Shown: piece by piece, positions 1 through 12,294 of the stretch
How positions within the stretch are numbered: the stretch's first letter is position 1
Layout: each line of letters opens with the position of its first letter
DNA from: Amanita rubescens
Lineage: Eukaryota > Basidiomycota > Agaricomycetes > Agaricales > Amanitaceae
Reading direction: 5' to 3'
Assembly: GCA_015039365.1 (NCBI GenBank)
Contig: WION01000113.1
Span: 62,001 to 126,000, forward strand
Length of the DNA: 64,000 nucleotides
Program-made: the position numbers and the translations under genes
The notes under the pieces: model-generated
What the model saw: only the letters and a program-made list of their open reading frames with translations
Told to the model about the DNA's origin: nothing
The model's database searches: none

Positions 1-30
1 TCCCACCACGAGCTTACAAACTCACTCAAA

Positions 31-1518
31 ATGAACGACGGAACACAACTGTCCATTGATATTCTATGTGAAATATTTCTTCTCCTCTGTGATCAACCTA
101 TCGCTCTCCACCACTTGAAGAACGAACGGCATTTGCACGAGTTTCCGTGGGCGGTAGGACAAGTTTGCAAGCATTGGAAATGGGTATTTTTGTCCTACCC
201 GGCTTTATGGTCCACTCTTTCCTTCAACGATCCCGTGCTCCCGTGCTTCCCCCAACGGTTACATCGCCGAAATGAATCGACGTGCAACGACATACCTTAA
301 ACGCTCCGCCCAGCGACCTCTCACCCTTGTCGTTCATATAACGGATTCAATTGGCTGAAAGTTTTTCTACGACAATATGGGGTTTACTATTATCGTATTC
401 GGATCGTTGGAAAAGTGCAGATCTAGAAATAAAAACCTCCATGGTAAATGGTCTCGTCAGACGCATAGACAAGATGCCGATTCTCGAATCGCTGGCAATC
501 GTTGTGTATATGTCCTTCAATTGGAAGTACAAAATCACATTTAAGAATGCGAGGTACCTTACCGAACTAACTCTGAATGGTGTGCCAGCGGCAGGAGGAT
601 CCGGAGTGATAAAATGGGAGATGGGAAAGTGGATGTTTCGGTTTCCCTGGGCTCAGTTAACCAAGCTCCGCATAGACATAGACCGTCTCTGCTTCGCTGA
701 CAGAAACGAACTCGAAACCTTTCTACTGCAGCTTCGAAATGTCGAGGAGCTACGCATCGCCGTATTCTGCATCAGTTTTGATTCCGACGTTCCCAGCGCG
801 TGCCTGCCTATATGCTTTCCCCGTCTCAAACGACTTGAAACCACACTTTCCTTCTCCTTGATACTTTCCTGCTTCGAAACACCCTTGCTGCAATATCTCT
901 GGGTGTGTGACAGTTTTAACAACATTAATCATCGACATGAATATAAAGGAAATTTGGCGTCCCTTGTCCATCGTTCTTCCTGTCATATTCGTCGCTTGAC
1001 ACTTCAAAATTGTGAAGTCGAGGTGGCTTACGATATTATGGAGGTGCTGGTTAGCGTTGAGGAGCTCTATGTCGAGGAAATGCTGCGCACGGGAATAGTA
1101 AATGTGCCTTCCCTCGTACAGGATATTGTGGATGGTGTCCTGTCCAACCTACGGGTGTTGCAGGTTCCGTGTTGTGCTGGACAATTTGAGCAGGTTATAT
1201 CGGCGGCATCCCGCCTCTTCCAAACGCGGAACAGAGAACCAGGGTCAGAACCTGTTGTCCACCTGCTCAAGAGACGATAGGCTGGGTAACTTGTGCCTGC
1301 GGCTCATTGGAAGATATGTGCCGTTGGCCATCTTTGTCATTTCTCTTAACGACAACCCACGGAATCGCACCTTGACTGTCCGCGCCATTGTGGCTGGCAC
1401 TTTAATCGATCTCACTCTATACTATCACGGGCATTATTATTCATACGTGTACTACTCCGAGCGAAGTCGCAGACACTATCGTATTCTTGAAAGCAAACGC
1501 ATGGCGGTAAATAGCTGA
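31..1518 (+). pseudogene. F-box-like protein gene, reading frame broken
   Basis: The N-terminus, from the ATG at 31, looks like a basidiomycete F-box: an ILCEIFLLL helix, then a PWAVGQVCKHW segment and a W-x-x-L-x-x-P-x-L-W pattern. F-box proteins bring substrates to SCF ubiquitin ligases; the target here is unknown. The following sequence resembles the leucine-rich part of such proteins, but it continues in three different frames. Frame one runs to about 240, frame two from about 240 to 355 (MNRRATTYLKRSAQRPLTL), and frame three from about 351 to 1280. Another switch near 1200-1280 leads to an open stretch ending at 1518. I found no convincing GT-AG introns at the switches, so indels in a decaying gene are likely. 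A real gene with odd introns, or sequencing indels, remains possible. This type of gene is often multicopy and degenerate in mushrooms. Confidence 0.55.
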
Positions 1519-3424
1519 TCTGTTCGCTACAGCCGAGATTTTGAAATAATAATAGTCCTTAAGTCCCTGCATCAGAGTTACTGATCAAGTGAAATATCAG
1601 GACAAAAGTACCCACCGAACGGAACGTTTCCGTTGAAGGCGTTGTCGCAATTCCATATTCATACAAAAGATTTCGTCGTAAATCTCGCTTGCCGACTGTT
1701 CCTCAAAACGCGTCAAGGGGAGATCGGGCCCAACATAGCCTAGAATGAATACCGCGCGCTAGCTTATTTTGTCGATTACCTATGCATTTTTCACTTGTTG
1801 CCCTTGCATTGTTTATGCCTCGTGCATTGGCATGTCGCGATTCCCTGACTGGATGATGCTCCGTAAAACCCTCCACCTTTCAGGTTGCGGGGATAGGACT
1901 CAAAAACATACGCTTCACAGTTGTGTTTACTCCCTAATGGCCAAAGAACACGCCATACGTTTCGGTAATTCGAGAGTATATCTTGCCAAGCCATAAATTG
2001 CGTCATTGATATGAGACAGACGCGTCCTACTCCACCGCGTCTTGTCAAAACAAGAGCAGACTAAACGCCCGTCAGAAATCTATATAAGCAGGTCGTCCCT
2101 GCTACCCACCTTTCTTCACGCCCCGCCGCATTCGCCTACGACGACATCCACATCAAGCCCTCAAGACTTCGGAACTCGCCCGGACGACATCGACCCCACC
2201 ATTCCATTCCTTCACCCCATCCTTCTTTTTTTCTTTCTTTCGGATATGCCGGGTCCATCATCCCAAATATTACGGACACATGCATGGGCCGCCAGCCTCA
2301 ACTGACTAGTATGTATTGACGATCTTCCAATTTCGTCACACATGCTGATTGTACTAGACAACAGATTGACGCTCGCCCACGCGCTCACACCAAAGAGCGT
2401 GTTTTGTGATCCTTGAGGACCAGTGTCCCTTAGGACCCCTCAGGATGGATGCGACATTACCATCGAGCAAAGCTCCGCGGTTCAATGGACATCCAGTCGT
2501 CCTTCTGCTTCGTACTAGTCAGTCGGCTGGCTGCAGAGGAATAGTGTCCCTTGGGAGCACGTACCGTTCAACGCGCGTGACATCTTTCAAATACACCCCT
2601 CTTGCCATTGGAAGCTGTGTCCTACCGGTCGTCGCCAATGAGCGGCTTTTCTTTTTATTTGTATTTTAACCCATCCCCTTCTCGCTTCCCGGACTGGAAG
2701 GCCAACGATACCAGGACAAGAAGTGGCGGGGCGATAAGGTGAGTTTTCGGTTGTCTTCCCGTTTCTTAGTGGCGATTTTTGCAGACTCGGCGGTATGACA
2801 CCAGGCCGGCATCTTGGGATTTGAGGTGGAATGAAGGGAGCGGAGCCATTGAGCGTCTGGGAGGTTGGCGTCTTAATCATCGAGTTGGAGTGAGAGGGAG
2901 CGCGGTGGAGGCAGGTGGCTCCAGGGAAGGAGAAGGCGGAGCAGTGGAGGCGAGACGGGCGAGGCGTATTCTTGAGCAACGGTGGTTATATGGATGCCTT
3001 GGTGTTGGAATGGCCATGACAGTTTGTACTGCTGAATTGAACACATTTCAATTGCGAATTGTTTAGAATTTTGGAAGAATCTGTTATCCAAAGCCGTCGT
3101 GTCACTGAGCATCCCGAAGCCACTGCCAACGACTTTCCAGTTTCTTGGTGTATGCCGCTAATACTTCGTGCGGGGCAGTCTCATCGCGCGGTTTCACAAA
3201 CGGGAGGGCCCCGCCACCGTAGGTCTTCGTGCCAAACCAGAAAACCAACATGACATCCAGGCCACCAGTGCGCTAGCTCTGGCACCACCGAGTCATCCTT
3301 TCGTTAGTAACGCGAGCGACACCAGTAGGCAGTGATGTATATTTCACACGATGCGAGTTACTATGTATAATCCTTAGACACACACTACATATCCATCACA
3401 CATAAGAAAAATAAGGAGTAGCAA
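1519..3424. other. Intergenic stretch with a possible spliced transcript, no clear protein
   Basis: No recognisable protein is encoded here. A TATA-like box (TATATAAG, 2081-2088) precedes a pyrimidine-rich leader. Two intron-like segments on the plus strand have good splice signals: 2309-2364 (GTATGT, branch-like CTGAT, ACAACAG) and 2739-2784 (GTGAGT to GCAG). Joining across the second gives an open frame from about 2680 to 3066 that includes the motif RYQDKKWRGDK. It begins after a stop and I found no start codon for it. It could be a small unrecognised protein or a spliced non-coding RNA. Nothing else is supported. Confidence 0.3.
2081..2088 (+). promoter_or_regulatory. TATA-like box
   Basis: TATATAAG lies upstream of a CT-rich leader and of two intron-like segments, with the first ATG at 2246. 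The match to a fungal core promoter is visible. That it drives a transcript is inference. Confidence 0.35.
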
Positions 3425-4341
3425 TCACTCTCGGCGCCTCTTACTACCCTTGGCAGCCTCAAAAACTGCATCTTTCCGCTCCTCGACTCTCTTCAAAAAA
3501 TCGACCTTTTCCAAATACCCGCCGCCCCGTCGATTCGCCTCCAACTCGTCTTTCAGCCCAATATCCTCGGAAGTCTGTACGTGCGCTTTCCAGTCCATGA
3601 CCGACTTGTCGAGCGTCGTCAGTTTCTTCGCTTTCGCGGCACCACGTCCAGGTAGCTCTGCGAGCTGCGTCTTGGGTTTCCGTGGGCCAGGCCGTTTTCC
3701 AGTGGAAGGTGTGGGCGCCAGCGCTGGCGTTGACGATGCGGTACTCTCCGCCGTCGTCGTCGGCTCTACAGCCGAACTTGATGCGGACGCAGACTGTGAT
3801 GTCTCGCCCTGTGGACGCCATACTGGCCACCTCTTTGCGTCCGGAGAGTCTTCGGGAACTTCCACCACTTCTCTAACCGGCATATAAGAACGAACCGAAT
3901 AACAGGAGTACATACAGAAAGAAAGAAAACATACGTGATTTCCTCTCCCGCGAAAAGATATCGTTTCTGTATCTTGATCATCTTTTGAGGTTCGGGAGTC
4001 CTTGTCGACGTTGATTCTTTCACCAAAGCCTGGAAGTTTGCCCAGAGAGCTCTGAGTCACACATTTTTAGGGGGGATATATGCGTCCGCATAGAATATGC
4101 ACATACGCTTTCCTTGCTTCTTCCTCTTCTGCGCTCACTTTCGGCGATTCTGCTCGAGCACGTTTCGACTCTGGTTCATCTTCGGAAGAGGACGGTGATC
4201 CCTCGTCTGCGCCACTGAAGGATATCAGTTCCGCGGCTCGCCATAAGACGAGGTCATGACCAACTGACCGGCGTTTGGGGGGAAGTAGTCCGCGTCGATC
4301 TCAGAGTCGGACTCGTTGATTTGAGGATTGGTCGCTGCCAT
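3425..4341 (-). CDS. SWC5: SWR1-complex protein 5 (Swc5/BCNT family)
   Basis: The C-terminal 80 or so residues form a BCNT domain: KLTTLDKSVMDWKAHV, then LKDELEANRRGGGYLEKVDF and LKRVEERKD, ending in a basic GSKRRRE tail. Swc5/CFDP1 proteins are subunits of the SWR1 remodeller, which exchanges histone H2A for H2A.Z in nucleosomes. The start is the ATG at 4341 (MAATNPQINESDSEID), an acidic N-terminus typical of the family. Three introns restore one frame. The middle exon reads LWANFQALV and then KIQKRYLFAGEEIT, which matches the conserved N-terminal part of the family. Between the two lies a Ser/Thr/Ala/Pro-rich linker with a GKRPGPRKPK basic patch, plausibly a nuclear localisation signal. The gene runs tail to tail with the F-box region and is separated from the chitinase by about 190 bp. 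Confidence 0.87.
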
Positions 4342-4526
4342 ATGAATTCGTCGAAAAGTTTGAAAAGCAACTTGTATTACGCTGTCATGCTGCAGCATAA
4401 CAACGATAATCAGAACGAAACATGGAAATTTAGCTGCCTGCGCGAATCATTTCTAGTGCTACATCTACTATATGTTAGTACATAATTCTTCCAGAGATAC
4501 GCCTGCGCCTAGCGAGCCTGAATTAT

Positions 4527-6270
4527 TCAGTTGCAATATTGTTCGATGCCCATGGCATCGCTGATAGAGTTAATGAGTGTGTTCTGGGGGGTGTCACCGG
4601 TGACATCATACATGGCAAAGCCCAGCAAGTTATTGTCGTTGATGAATTTTCCTTTTGCCGCTATATCAAGAATAAGCATGTACCACGTCATACATTGAAG
4701 CTACGACGAACCGAAACTCTCAGCGTTGTCAAAGGAGACCAAAGCTTGAGTGGTGGGGTTATAGACGAAAGGCTGTAAAGAAACAATCATCTTATGGAAC
4801 AATCATCAAGTGATGGAGTAACACACTGTTTGACTGCAGTTATCAAAGGTATAGTACATCCCAGAGGCAGCCGTGACGGTTCCATTGCTGTTCTGGAGGA
4901 ATCCGGCGGTAATCAAACCGTTGAACTCCCAGATACCGGAGGGACCAGAGGAATTGCCACACTCATCGGTTCCTAATTGTACCGCGTAAATAGTAATTCC
5001 CAGAAAAAGGAAAAGAACCTACCGGTAGTGCTATTAGTCTCACCCTGACCAGGGGGCTGATGAGATTTGTCGAATTGTGGGTAAAGCGCAAGAGCATTGT
5101 TGACGATCGCCGCGCTTGAAGCAACGGAGAAACTGTGTGCGTACGAGGGCACACCGAGAACAATCTGAAAGCGTGAGCATATAAGCTATGCCCGCTAATG
5201 AGTCATTTACCTGCTTGGCTGGGAATTTGGCGGCGGTCCAAGCAGCCACAGCTGACTGAGCCGAGCCACCTTGCACAGGAGCACAAGAATCGTGCAGAGG
5301 TGCATTCGGACCGGCCGTAGATGACCAGGAACCCCAGACGTCGTAGTTCATAAGGGCTGCAATATCTTCTCAGATCGCATCTCGGAGACAATGTGAAAAA
5401 AACTGACAGATCCAGTCCAGCTGCTGGGCAAATCCGGAAACATCTGAAGATGGGTTCCCATCTGACCCGGCGAATGGCGTTAACGTAACCGCGGCATTCA
5501 ATGTCGCGTTCTGACCCACAGCCTTGCGAAGTGAAGTAAGGAAAGAAAGGTAGTTTGCCGTGTCGTCCGCAGAAATAACGTTACATCCGATTCCCTGGTG
5601 GTTGGGATATTCCCAACTATTATAAAACGTTGAGTACACACGCACGCCGAGATCTGAAGCCGAAGACTTACTCTATTTCAACACCGGCAAGGTTGTAATC
5701 CTTAATCATGGAAACGATAGCTTGAACAAAGCCAGCTTGGTTGCTGGGTTGGACATTCGTCGAGAAATATCGAGATCCCGTCCAACCGCCGACTGACACG
5801 AGTGGGCGGACGCCCTGAGATTAAGGTTTTAAAATCACCGTGTGAGTCGTAGACCAAGGTAAATGCGTACCTCTTGTTGAGCGCGCGCAACGAAACTGGT
5901 GAGAAGGGTCGTATTAACCAAGTTTAAAGAAAGATAAGGTGCTCCATTTGTAGTGACGCTGGTGACATTTCATCAATGCCACGTCAATAGGACATTAAAA
6001 CAGATGTACTGACGCAAAAGCGAATGTCAAATGGGAGTATGAATGCCACGGGATCGAATCCAAATCGATGGCGGACCATCCAGGGACCCATGCAGAAGCG
6101 ACGACTTCGTCCGACGAATTGCTACTAGTACTACCAGAGGAACCCCCATTGTTCGGTTTCGTTGTGATTGTTGTCTGGGGTGGTGTTAGACCACAGGTGG
6201 GTGGTGGTGCAGCCAAGACGCCAGAAAAGATAAAAGAAAGAACGGTTGAGATCAAGAGTACCAGCTGCAT
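4527..6270 (-). CDS. Secreted GH18 chitinase
   Basis: The protein starts at the ATG at 6270 with a signal peptide (MQLVLLISTVLSFIFSGVLA). A short Ser/Gly/Asn-rich linker follows, then a glycoside hydrolase family 18 barrel beginning with VVASAWVPGWSA. Visible GH18 landmarks are PLVSVGGWTGSRYFS, the catalytic strand AGVEIDWEYPNHQGIGCN (split by an intron inside the D codon), MNYDVWGSW, and LGVPSYAHSF. GH18 enzymes hydrolyse chitin by substrate-assisted catalysis; the general acid Glu (last E of the DxxDxDxE motif) and the Asp before it are kept. The first Asp of that motif is Ala here and the second is Glu. At least six introns interrupt the gene. It ends QYCN-stop at 4527. It probably acts outside the cell on its own wall or on other chitin. 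Confidence 0.85.
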
Positions 6271-7283
6271 TATCTTTGTCTAGGAAGGAAGGAACGTGGA
6301 GAGAAGAAAGGATGGGGCCGCAAGTGAAAGAGGGAGTTTATGTATGGAGTTCCACAATAGGCCTAGGACAAAAAGTCCGCTTAGTGGGTGAAAGGCGAAG
6401 AGCGGCATTGTTATAAGGAGAACAATGAGGCCGTCGTATGGATCAAAGCCCTCTTCTGATACGTGACAATTCAGTTCCCGCTTTACCGGGTCCGGTCCAC
6501 GAGGCACAGTTGTCACCCATTAGGATATCGTCAGTGCCTGCGGCGTCATCTTTGTTTCCATTTATGGCATTTCACATACCACTCACAAATAGATGCAAAC
6601 AAAAACACACGGTTCTATGACGGCGTCGGTGGAGTGTGTGTGAGACTCGTTGTCAAACAAAGATGCTAAGGGTTGGGATAAAATTTGGTGGGAGCCTGTT
6701 AGTGAATTCTGGTCCGTGACGGCCGAGAAAAGACTTTTAGACCAGCGAAATATCAATATCCTCAACTGACACGACCGCGTGGAATGAGGTTGCCTCGTGC
6801 TTATTAATGTGCCTTGTAGGATAACTAAAGACACAAATGTCCTTGTAGCATGCGATAGACTCTCCTACTCCCAAATAAAGCACGACGTTCAGGTATGCAT
6901 TGATATGGATTTGTTTCACCCTCCAGATGACATACGATCACCTACTGATCGGAGGTTGCCCGTTTCTATGCGGAAAATTTAAGATTGAGTAACGTATGTA
7001 TTTGGAAAGTCAATCCATACTAACCTGAAAGGGTAATTCTCCAAAGAGGCATTACATAGCGATGGATCATTGGTATTGCCGGACATAACCTTCTTGCAGT
7101 CGAATAAGTATCACACAGTGAGATGAGACCGCGTGTCGTCGTGTTGACAGAACGTTCGAACCAGAATTAACAGAGATGAATGCATTACGACTCTATAAAC
7201 TAAAGAAATTCATTAGTATGTTGCCTGGATTATGTTTAGATGGATACTCACAGAACTGCTCATGACAAACTCATAACAATATA
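6271..7283. other. Intergenic, nothing recognised
   Basis: This 1-kb stretch lies between two minus-strand genes. It should hold the chitinase promoter (6271 upward) and the 3' region of the membrane-protein gene. I see no conserved coding frame, RNA gene or repeat. Confidence 0.5.
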
Positions 7284-7913
7284 TTATCGTCTACCAGTGT
7301 TCCCAACCAATCCAATCCGAGCAGCCAGCTGCCTCGCGTGAATCGCCTGTAACCTCTTTGACCTCGCGAATAGCACGACGAGCGATATAACGGCAAATAG
7401 GATATTGCATGCGACGAATTCGTAAAAATCTGCACGCTCCCTGCTTGGAATACGCCCGCAGGATTCCCAGGCAAGAGTCTCCCCTTCTGGGTGATCAGGT
7501 TCATCGTGGTCCAACGACGATGTAGGCGTGCCTGAGGAGTGGTTCTCATCCGTTGGACCAGTCGTGGTGCCGTTAACACAATGCATTAAACGCCTGTTTC
7601 CAAAAGGACGACAGAATGGTTCGTGAAGCTGTAATATCCGTTAGCTGAAAAGATCACGATTAATATTCCTAAACCTCACCGCGTCCTCAGGACATGGCTC
7701 ACATATTCCAAAAGGCAGGCAGATGAGTTCAGGTTGAGTTCCGTTGCTGGCGTGTGTTTCATCACGTACACCTAAAGCGATGACGAATCGGGATGTGAAC
7801 GCCAATATTGTCCTAGACAGTGTCGGTATCAATGCGACAGAGACAAGTTGTTTGCTATCGACTCACAAACATAGTGTGATAATTGCCACCAACGATGGCG
7901 GTCGACTACGCAT
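7284..7913 (-). CDS. Small conserved-looking membrane protein
   Basis: Two introns join three exons into one frame starting at the ATG at 7913. The first exon and the start of the second give a hydrophobic leader (LVAIITLCLTILAFTSRFVIA). A Cys-rich segment follows (LICLPFGICEPCPEDA, then a conserved-looking EPFCRPFGNRRLMHCV across the second intron). A single transmembrane helix near the C-terminus (FYEFVACNILFAVISLVVLF) is followed by a basic ARSKRLQAIHARQLAARIG tail. The layout suggests a secretory-pathway protein with a cysteine-bearing lumenal domain and a short cytosolic tail. I do not recognise a named family. Only 110 bp separate its start from the divergent SRP19 gene, so the two may share a promoter. 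Confidence 0.7.
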
Positions 7914-8023
7914 CGAAAGGACATGAACGTTGTGTTCAAGATACTGGGGCGGTGCACAACGTACGTGGGAAATAGTGAAGAGCACGTAACCCGCGCCATC
8001 CGCTTCTCCAACCAGCAGTAGCC
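7914..8023. promoter_or_regulatory. Putative bidirectional promoter
   Basis: The 110 bp between the start codons of the membrane-protein gene (minus) and SRP19 (plus) must contain both core promoters and both leaders. No TATA box is evident. The shared function is inferred only from spacing. Confidence 0.4.
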
Positions 8024-9060
8024 ATGTCTCGCAAAGCAGCCGTAATCGAAGAATTCGACGACGACACTGAACTTCCTCTTCCCAACCAGCCACTTCCAAA
8101 TATGGGTGCTCGAGGCCCACTGCTCGAGGCGATCCAATCTTCTGACGATGACGACGACGACGACGACTATCTCTCCCGAGCAGGGCCCGCGTCCCCCTCG
8201 GGTAAATCAAAGTCTCTCTTCAGACCCCCGCCTATAGATAACAGCAGGCTTGCGGGGAAGGGCACCGTGACGGACATCACACCCTACAAGTCGTCTGTAG
8301 TTTTTATACTTATCTAATGCGGAAACGCATTGATGGACTGAGCCTCGTTGCAGATGGACTTGTATCTACCCTATTTACATTGACGCAAAGCGGCCTTATG
8401 GAACGGGACAACGCAGGGTAGAGCGCCCCAAGGGCGTGTGGTGGCCTCTCAGCAAAGACGTCGCCGACGCCGCTAATCGCCTAGGGCTCGGGACGTTGCA
8501 TGAGGTCAACAAGGCTCACCCTCGAGACTGGGAGAACCCTGGACGCGTACGAGTGCAGTGGAAGAAGGATGGCAAATTGGTAAACCCTGTCATCAAAACG
8601 AGTAAGATGGCTCGCTTTTATTAATACATCCGGCGGATAATTAATGTCGCCTGTTACAGAGAAACAACTATTGGAGATGATATGCCTGCAAATACAGACG
8701 GCAAAACCAGAAAACGTCCCGAAACCGCCATTCAATACGTTCGCTTCCCAACCTACGTCAACCCCTGCGAAACCTCAAGCTGCATCTAATAAAGGCAAAC
8801 AGCCAGTGATGGCGAAAATGAAATCAGCGGCTCCCATGCCGCTGAGAAAATTGGGCGGTCGTCGGCTGCCGATTCCTCCAGAGCCTCATCCACCGCTAGC
8901 AAGTCGAGTATCGGCGTATTCGCCTGCGATAAGCACGGGAGTGCTGGTAGAAACTGTCAAGGCAGGTATGAATGCTACCGAAAATCAGGGAGTGGGAGCA
9001 GGAGGTGGTGGGGCAGGGATGCAAAAGGGTAAACGGAAAGTAATTCGAGTGCGAGGATAA
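8024..9060 (+). CDS. SRP19: Signal recognition particle subunit SRP19 (Sec65)
   Basis: SRP19 binds the SRP RNA and prepares it for SRP54; SRP then targets secretory ribosomes to the ER. The N-terminus from the ATG at 8024 is acidic, with a run of eight Asp. After an intron ending at the ATGGACTTG junction the conserved SRP19 core follows: TCIYPIYIDAKRPYGTGQRR, VWWPLSKDVADAANRLGL, NKAHPRDWENPGRVRVQW and KDGKLVNPVIKTKKQLLE. The last part spans a second intron. The C-terminal tail is Pro/Ala/Gly-rich and ends in a basic KGKRKVIRVRG, as in fungal Sec65 proteins, which are longer than the human one. The start sits 110 bp from the divergent membrane-protein gene. Confidence 0.93.
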
Positions 9061-10083
9061 GAATTATGATACCGTAAATATCGAAATGATCGTATCGATA
9101 ACGGAGATTGCCGAATATCCCATCGATCTACCCAAGGTTATAAATTATCTCCCATCGATGGTCAACTTGTTGAGTCTTTCAGACCGCTTCTCCTACCACT
9201 GCTGCGATGTATTTTCGTGCCCTTGTATACTCACAGTTGTATATCCTGTAAATTGCAACTGCAGTACTTGTTGATCGATGTTCATCTGTCTCGATGAAAG
9301 TCATCATCCACTCTGGGTATGTATGTACGAATCCTTGCGTTGAGTTCTGACTACTGTCAGACGTACACGATAACGCACTCTCCTCCGATTGCCAGCGATT
9401 GTGGTGATTTCCACCTCACACGCCAATATATTTCTCGTAACTGTGTCCTACGTTGATTGCGGTGTTCCCAGACATGCTTGCTTAGTACAATGGTGGTATG
9501 TCCGAAGATTGCCTTTCTTTAGCAGAACTGATACTCGGCTGCACGTTATCAGCCAGATAATGGCTGAGGCTATATCACTCCGATCTCAGAAGCGAGGTCA
9601 AAAACATTTATAGCAAAGTTCACGAGGATCGAGCCCCTCGACTCCAAACTCAGGCCGAGGCTTCTCCTGTCTATATAATCTACCCCTCTCGAAAGCGGGG
9701 GTGGCGAAGTCCTGACTGGGAATGGACGCATGATCAAGCACAAGGCAGATGTCTTCACGCAAAATGTCCCAGGCCTGTCAAATTTTACACACAGGTCACA
9801 GCTTAACACAGTTAGTCAATTATAGACCGAGGAACCCTGTCTAGATGAAAACTGAGATGCGGAGCTGCGCAAGGCTACGGTGCACGTGACGGATGCCTTC
9901 CTTTTCTGGCACACAGGCCAGGTTTTTCAAGGCCTCCACCGAATCGATCGATGCACCGTCTAGTACGCTATGTGATTTGTGAGTTCCGACCCGTACCGAA
10001 CTCTCATACAAGAGCCCCATTTTCCCTACCCCTCCCTTTCCAACTTCCCCCTCCCTCGTCCCCTATCACTCACTTCACTCGCC
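9061..10083. other. Intergenic, nothing recognised
   Basis: About 1 kb between two plus-strand genes. It has a CT-rich stretch just before 10084 that looks like a fungal leader. No coding frame, tRNA or repeat is supported. Confidence 0.5.
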
Positions 10084-12294
10084 ATGCCTGTAGCTGTTAG
10101 AAATCACTTTGACCCTATGCCAAAAATCAGTCATTCCAGTCTTGAAACCACCTTCGTTGGTCTCGAGCATCCCTTATCGTCGCCAGAGACACAGATACAC
10201 CAGTACCGCGGCATAAAATATGCCTCTGTCCCCGGGCGTTTTCGTCACTCAAGGCTCTGGGCCAAATACCCGATGATAACCGATGCTACAAAACACGGGT
10301 TCGTCCCTTGCTCATTCTCATTCCCACCCTCTTCACACGACATGCAGACCTATATGTCCCCAGGTTAGGAGTAGCAGAAGCGTAGAGGAGGCTATGCTGG
10401 GCCTTCCAGCTGACTCATTTCGAAGAGAATGTTTCGTGCACGACGAATTTGAGTGCCTGAATCTGACCATCACATGTCCCGCTGGTCTTACGCCCCAGTC
10501 ACGCCTCCCCGTCATGCTTTGGATTCATGGGTAGGTCACATTAACGGTTGAATCATAGTTTACGCGTCTGACCGTTGCGCTACAGAGGTGGAGACAGGGG
10601 TTACGGGTCCCACTGGATCTACGACGGGGGTGCCTTGGTACGCAAAAGCATGATGACCAAGAAACCAGTGATACTGGTTGCGATAAAGTGCGTAGAAAAA
10701 TCGGTCACGAGATACTAATAGTCTGATGTTGAAATTCGCTAGTTTCCGGATTGGCCTATTTGGTTTCGCTGCAAGTAGTCTTCTCCGTGACGACAAGGCT
10801 ACAGGAGATGAGGGTATTGGTAATTATGGTACGTTTGTTCTCATCTAATCTCGGACGCTCCATTCATTTGTGTTAGGCCTGCGAGACCAAAGAAAAGCCA
10901 TGGAGTGGCTTCATCAGTACATTGATGGCTTCGGTGGCGATCCCAATAATATCACCCTCTTCGGAGCCTCTACGGGAGGTGCCGATATACTATGCCACCT
11001 CCTATCCAAGGATAATGAAACCCAGCCACTCTTCCAACGCGCAGCTGTTCAAAGCGCTATTTTTGAATGCGTCACGCCGGATGTTTCAGCCGCTGGTTGG
11101 CATCTCACGCGAATCATGGCTGCGTTGCGTATATCATCAATCAAGGAGCTCCAATCAATGGAGCCTGAGAAGCTCGTTCGTGCGGGTCTAGCATATCGTG
11201 CAGTTGATGACGGTTCGTTCTTCCGGCAAGGATGGCAAGAATACTTCGGCGACAGAAAAGCCCAACACGTCAAGTCTCCACTATCGGCGCGGACTGTACG
11301 CAGTAAGTCGCGCCTTTCTTCAAGGTCTCGCGAGGTCAGATCACGATCTCGCTCAGCAGCATCCACGACGCCAGGCCCTCTTGCGCAACTGCAGCCACTT
11401 ATCATTGGCGACTGCTCTTGTGACTCGCATCTCTGGTCCATACAAGCCTCTCTTTGGTCATCAGGCGCCGTCGTCCGCAGGTTACGCGCCGTATGCCAAT
11501 CGCTCAACAAATCGAACAGCCTAATGCGTGCTTACGATATCACTTCGTATACATCCGATGACGAGATTGTCGATCATGTTCTGGACCTCATCAACGATGC
11601 TCGAGTTGCCTGGCCAACGCAACATATCGCTCAACTCGCAAAGCGTGAGCGCGAGGGCCACGATGTCTACCGTTATGTGTTCGATCAGGAAACTCCATCC
11701 CGAGGCGTTCCGCACCACGCGGCTGATATCGTGTACTTGTTTGATAACGTCCCTCTGGAGATAAGCGACAATGAACCGATGTCAATCAAGGTAGTTGAAG
11801 ATGACCTGCCAAAGATAAGCACAACCCCAACTCCTACCGCCGCTACTACGCCCCAGGTGCTGTTCAAGTCTAACTTTATGCCCACTCCCCTGGATCGCGG
11901 CAGACACCCACGCCCACGCACGTTGAATAGCTACCTTGAGGAAGATTTAGACGAGGACTCTCTCTTCTTTCACGATTCGGATTCGGACGAGTCTATCTCT
12001 ACTCCGCGGACCGAGGAGGACTTTGAGTGGATGCGCCCCATAGTGGATGAATGGTCCTACTCTCGCGTGCGCGATGCGATTCAGGAAAGATGGATTGCAT
12101 TTGCTAACGGAGAGTCTCCCTGGAAAGAAGACAAGGTGTTTGTCTTTGGTCCGGAGGGTGAGACGGGCGAAAGGTCCATGTCCATCTTTGAGGGTCGTCG
12201 CCGGAGTCATCTGTGGCGAGAGGCACTCGAGCCCCTCGGCGCGCCCCTTGTGCACAAAATTGGTGTCGAGCTCAGTAGGGGCCCGTCCGTTTGA
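10084..12294 (+). CDS. Type-B carboxylesterase/lipase-like alpha/beta hydrolase
   Basis: The start at 10084 gives MPVAVRNHFDPMPKIS. Four introns join exons carrying carboxylesterase landmarks in order: YRGIKYASVPGRF, then HGPICPQV, then CLNLTITCPAGL, then the oxyanion-hole segment VMLWIHGGG. These are followed by NFRIGLFGFAAS, NYGLRDQRKAMEWLHQYIDG, and the nucleophile elbow ITLFGASTGGADI, with Ser in a G-x-S-x-G context. The family hydrolyses carboxylic esters. No signal peptide is seen, so an intracellular location is likely. The region around residues 400-450 (acidic, Ser/Thr/Pro-rich, SDSDESIS) looks like a fungal-specific insertion. The C-terminus keeps the WIAFANGESPW segment common at the end of these enzymes. 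The substrate cannot be told from the sequence. Confidence 0.85.

Noticed and set aside
2587..2979. 130-codon minus-strand frame
   Set aside because: It lies opposite a better-supported plus-strand intron/exon pattern and has no recognisable domain.
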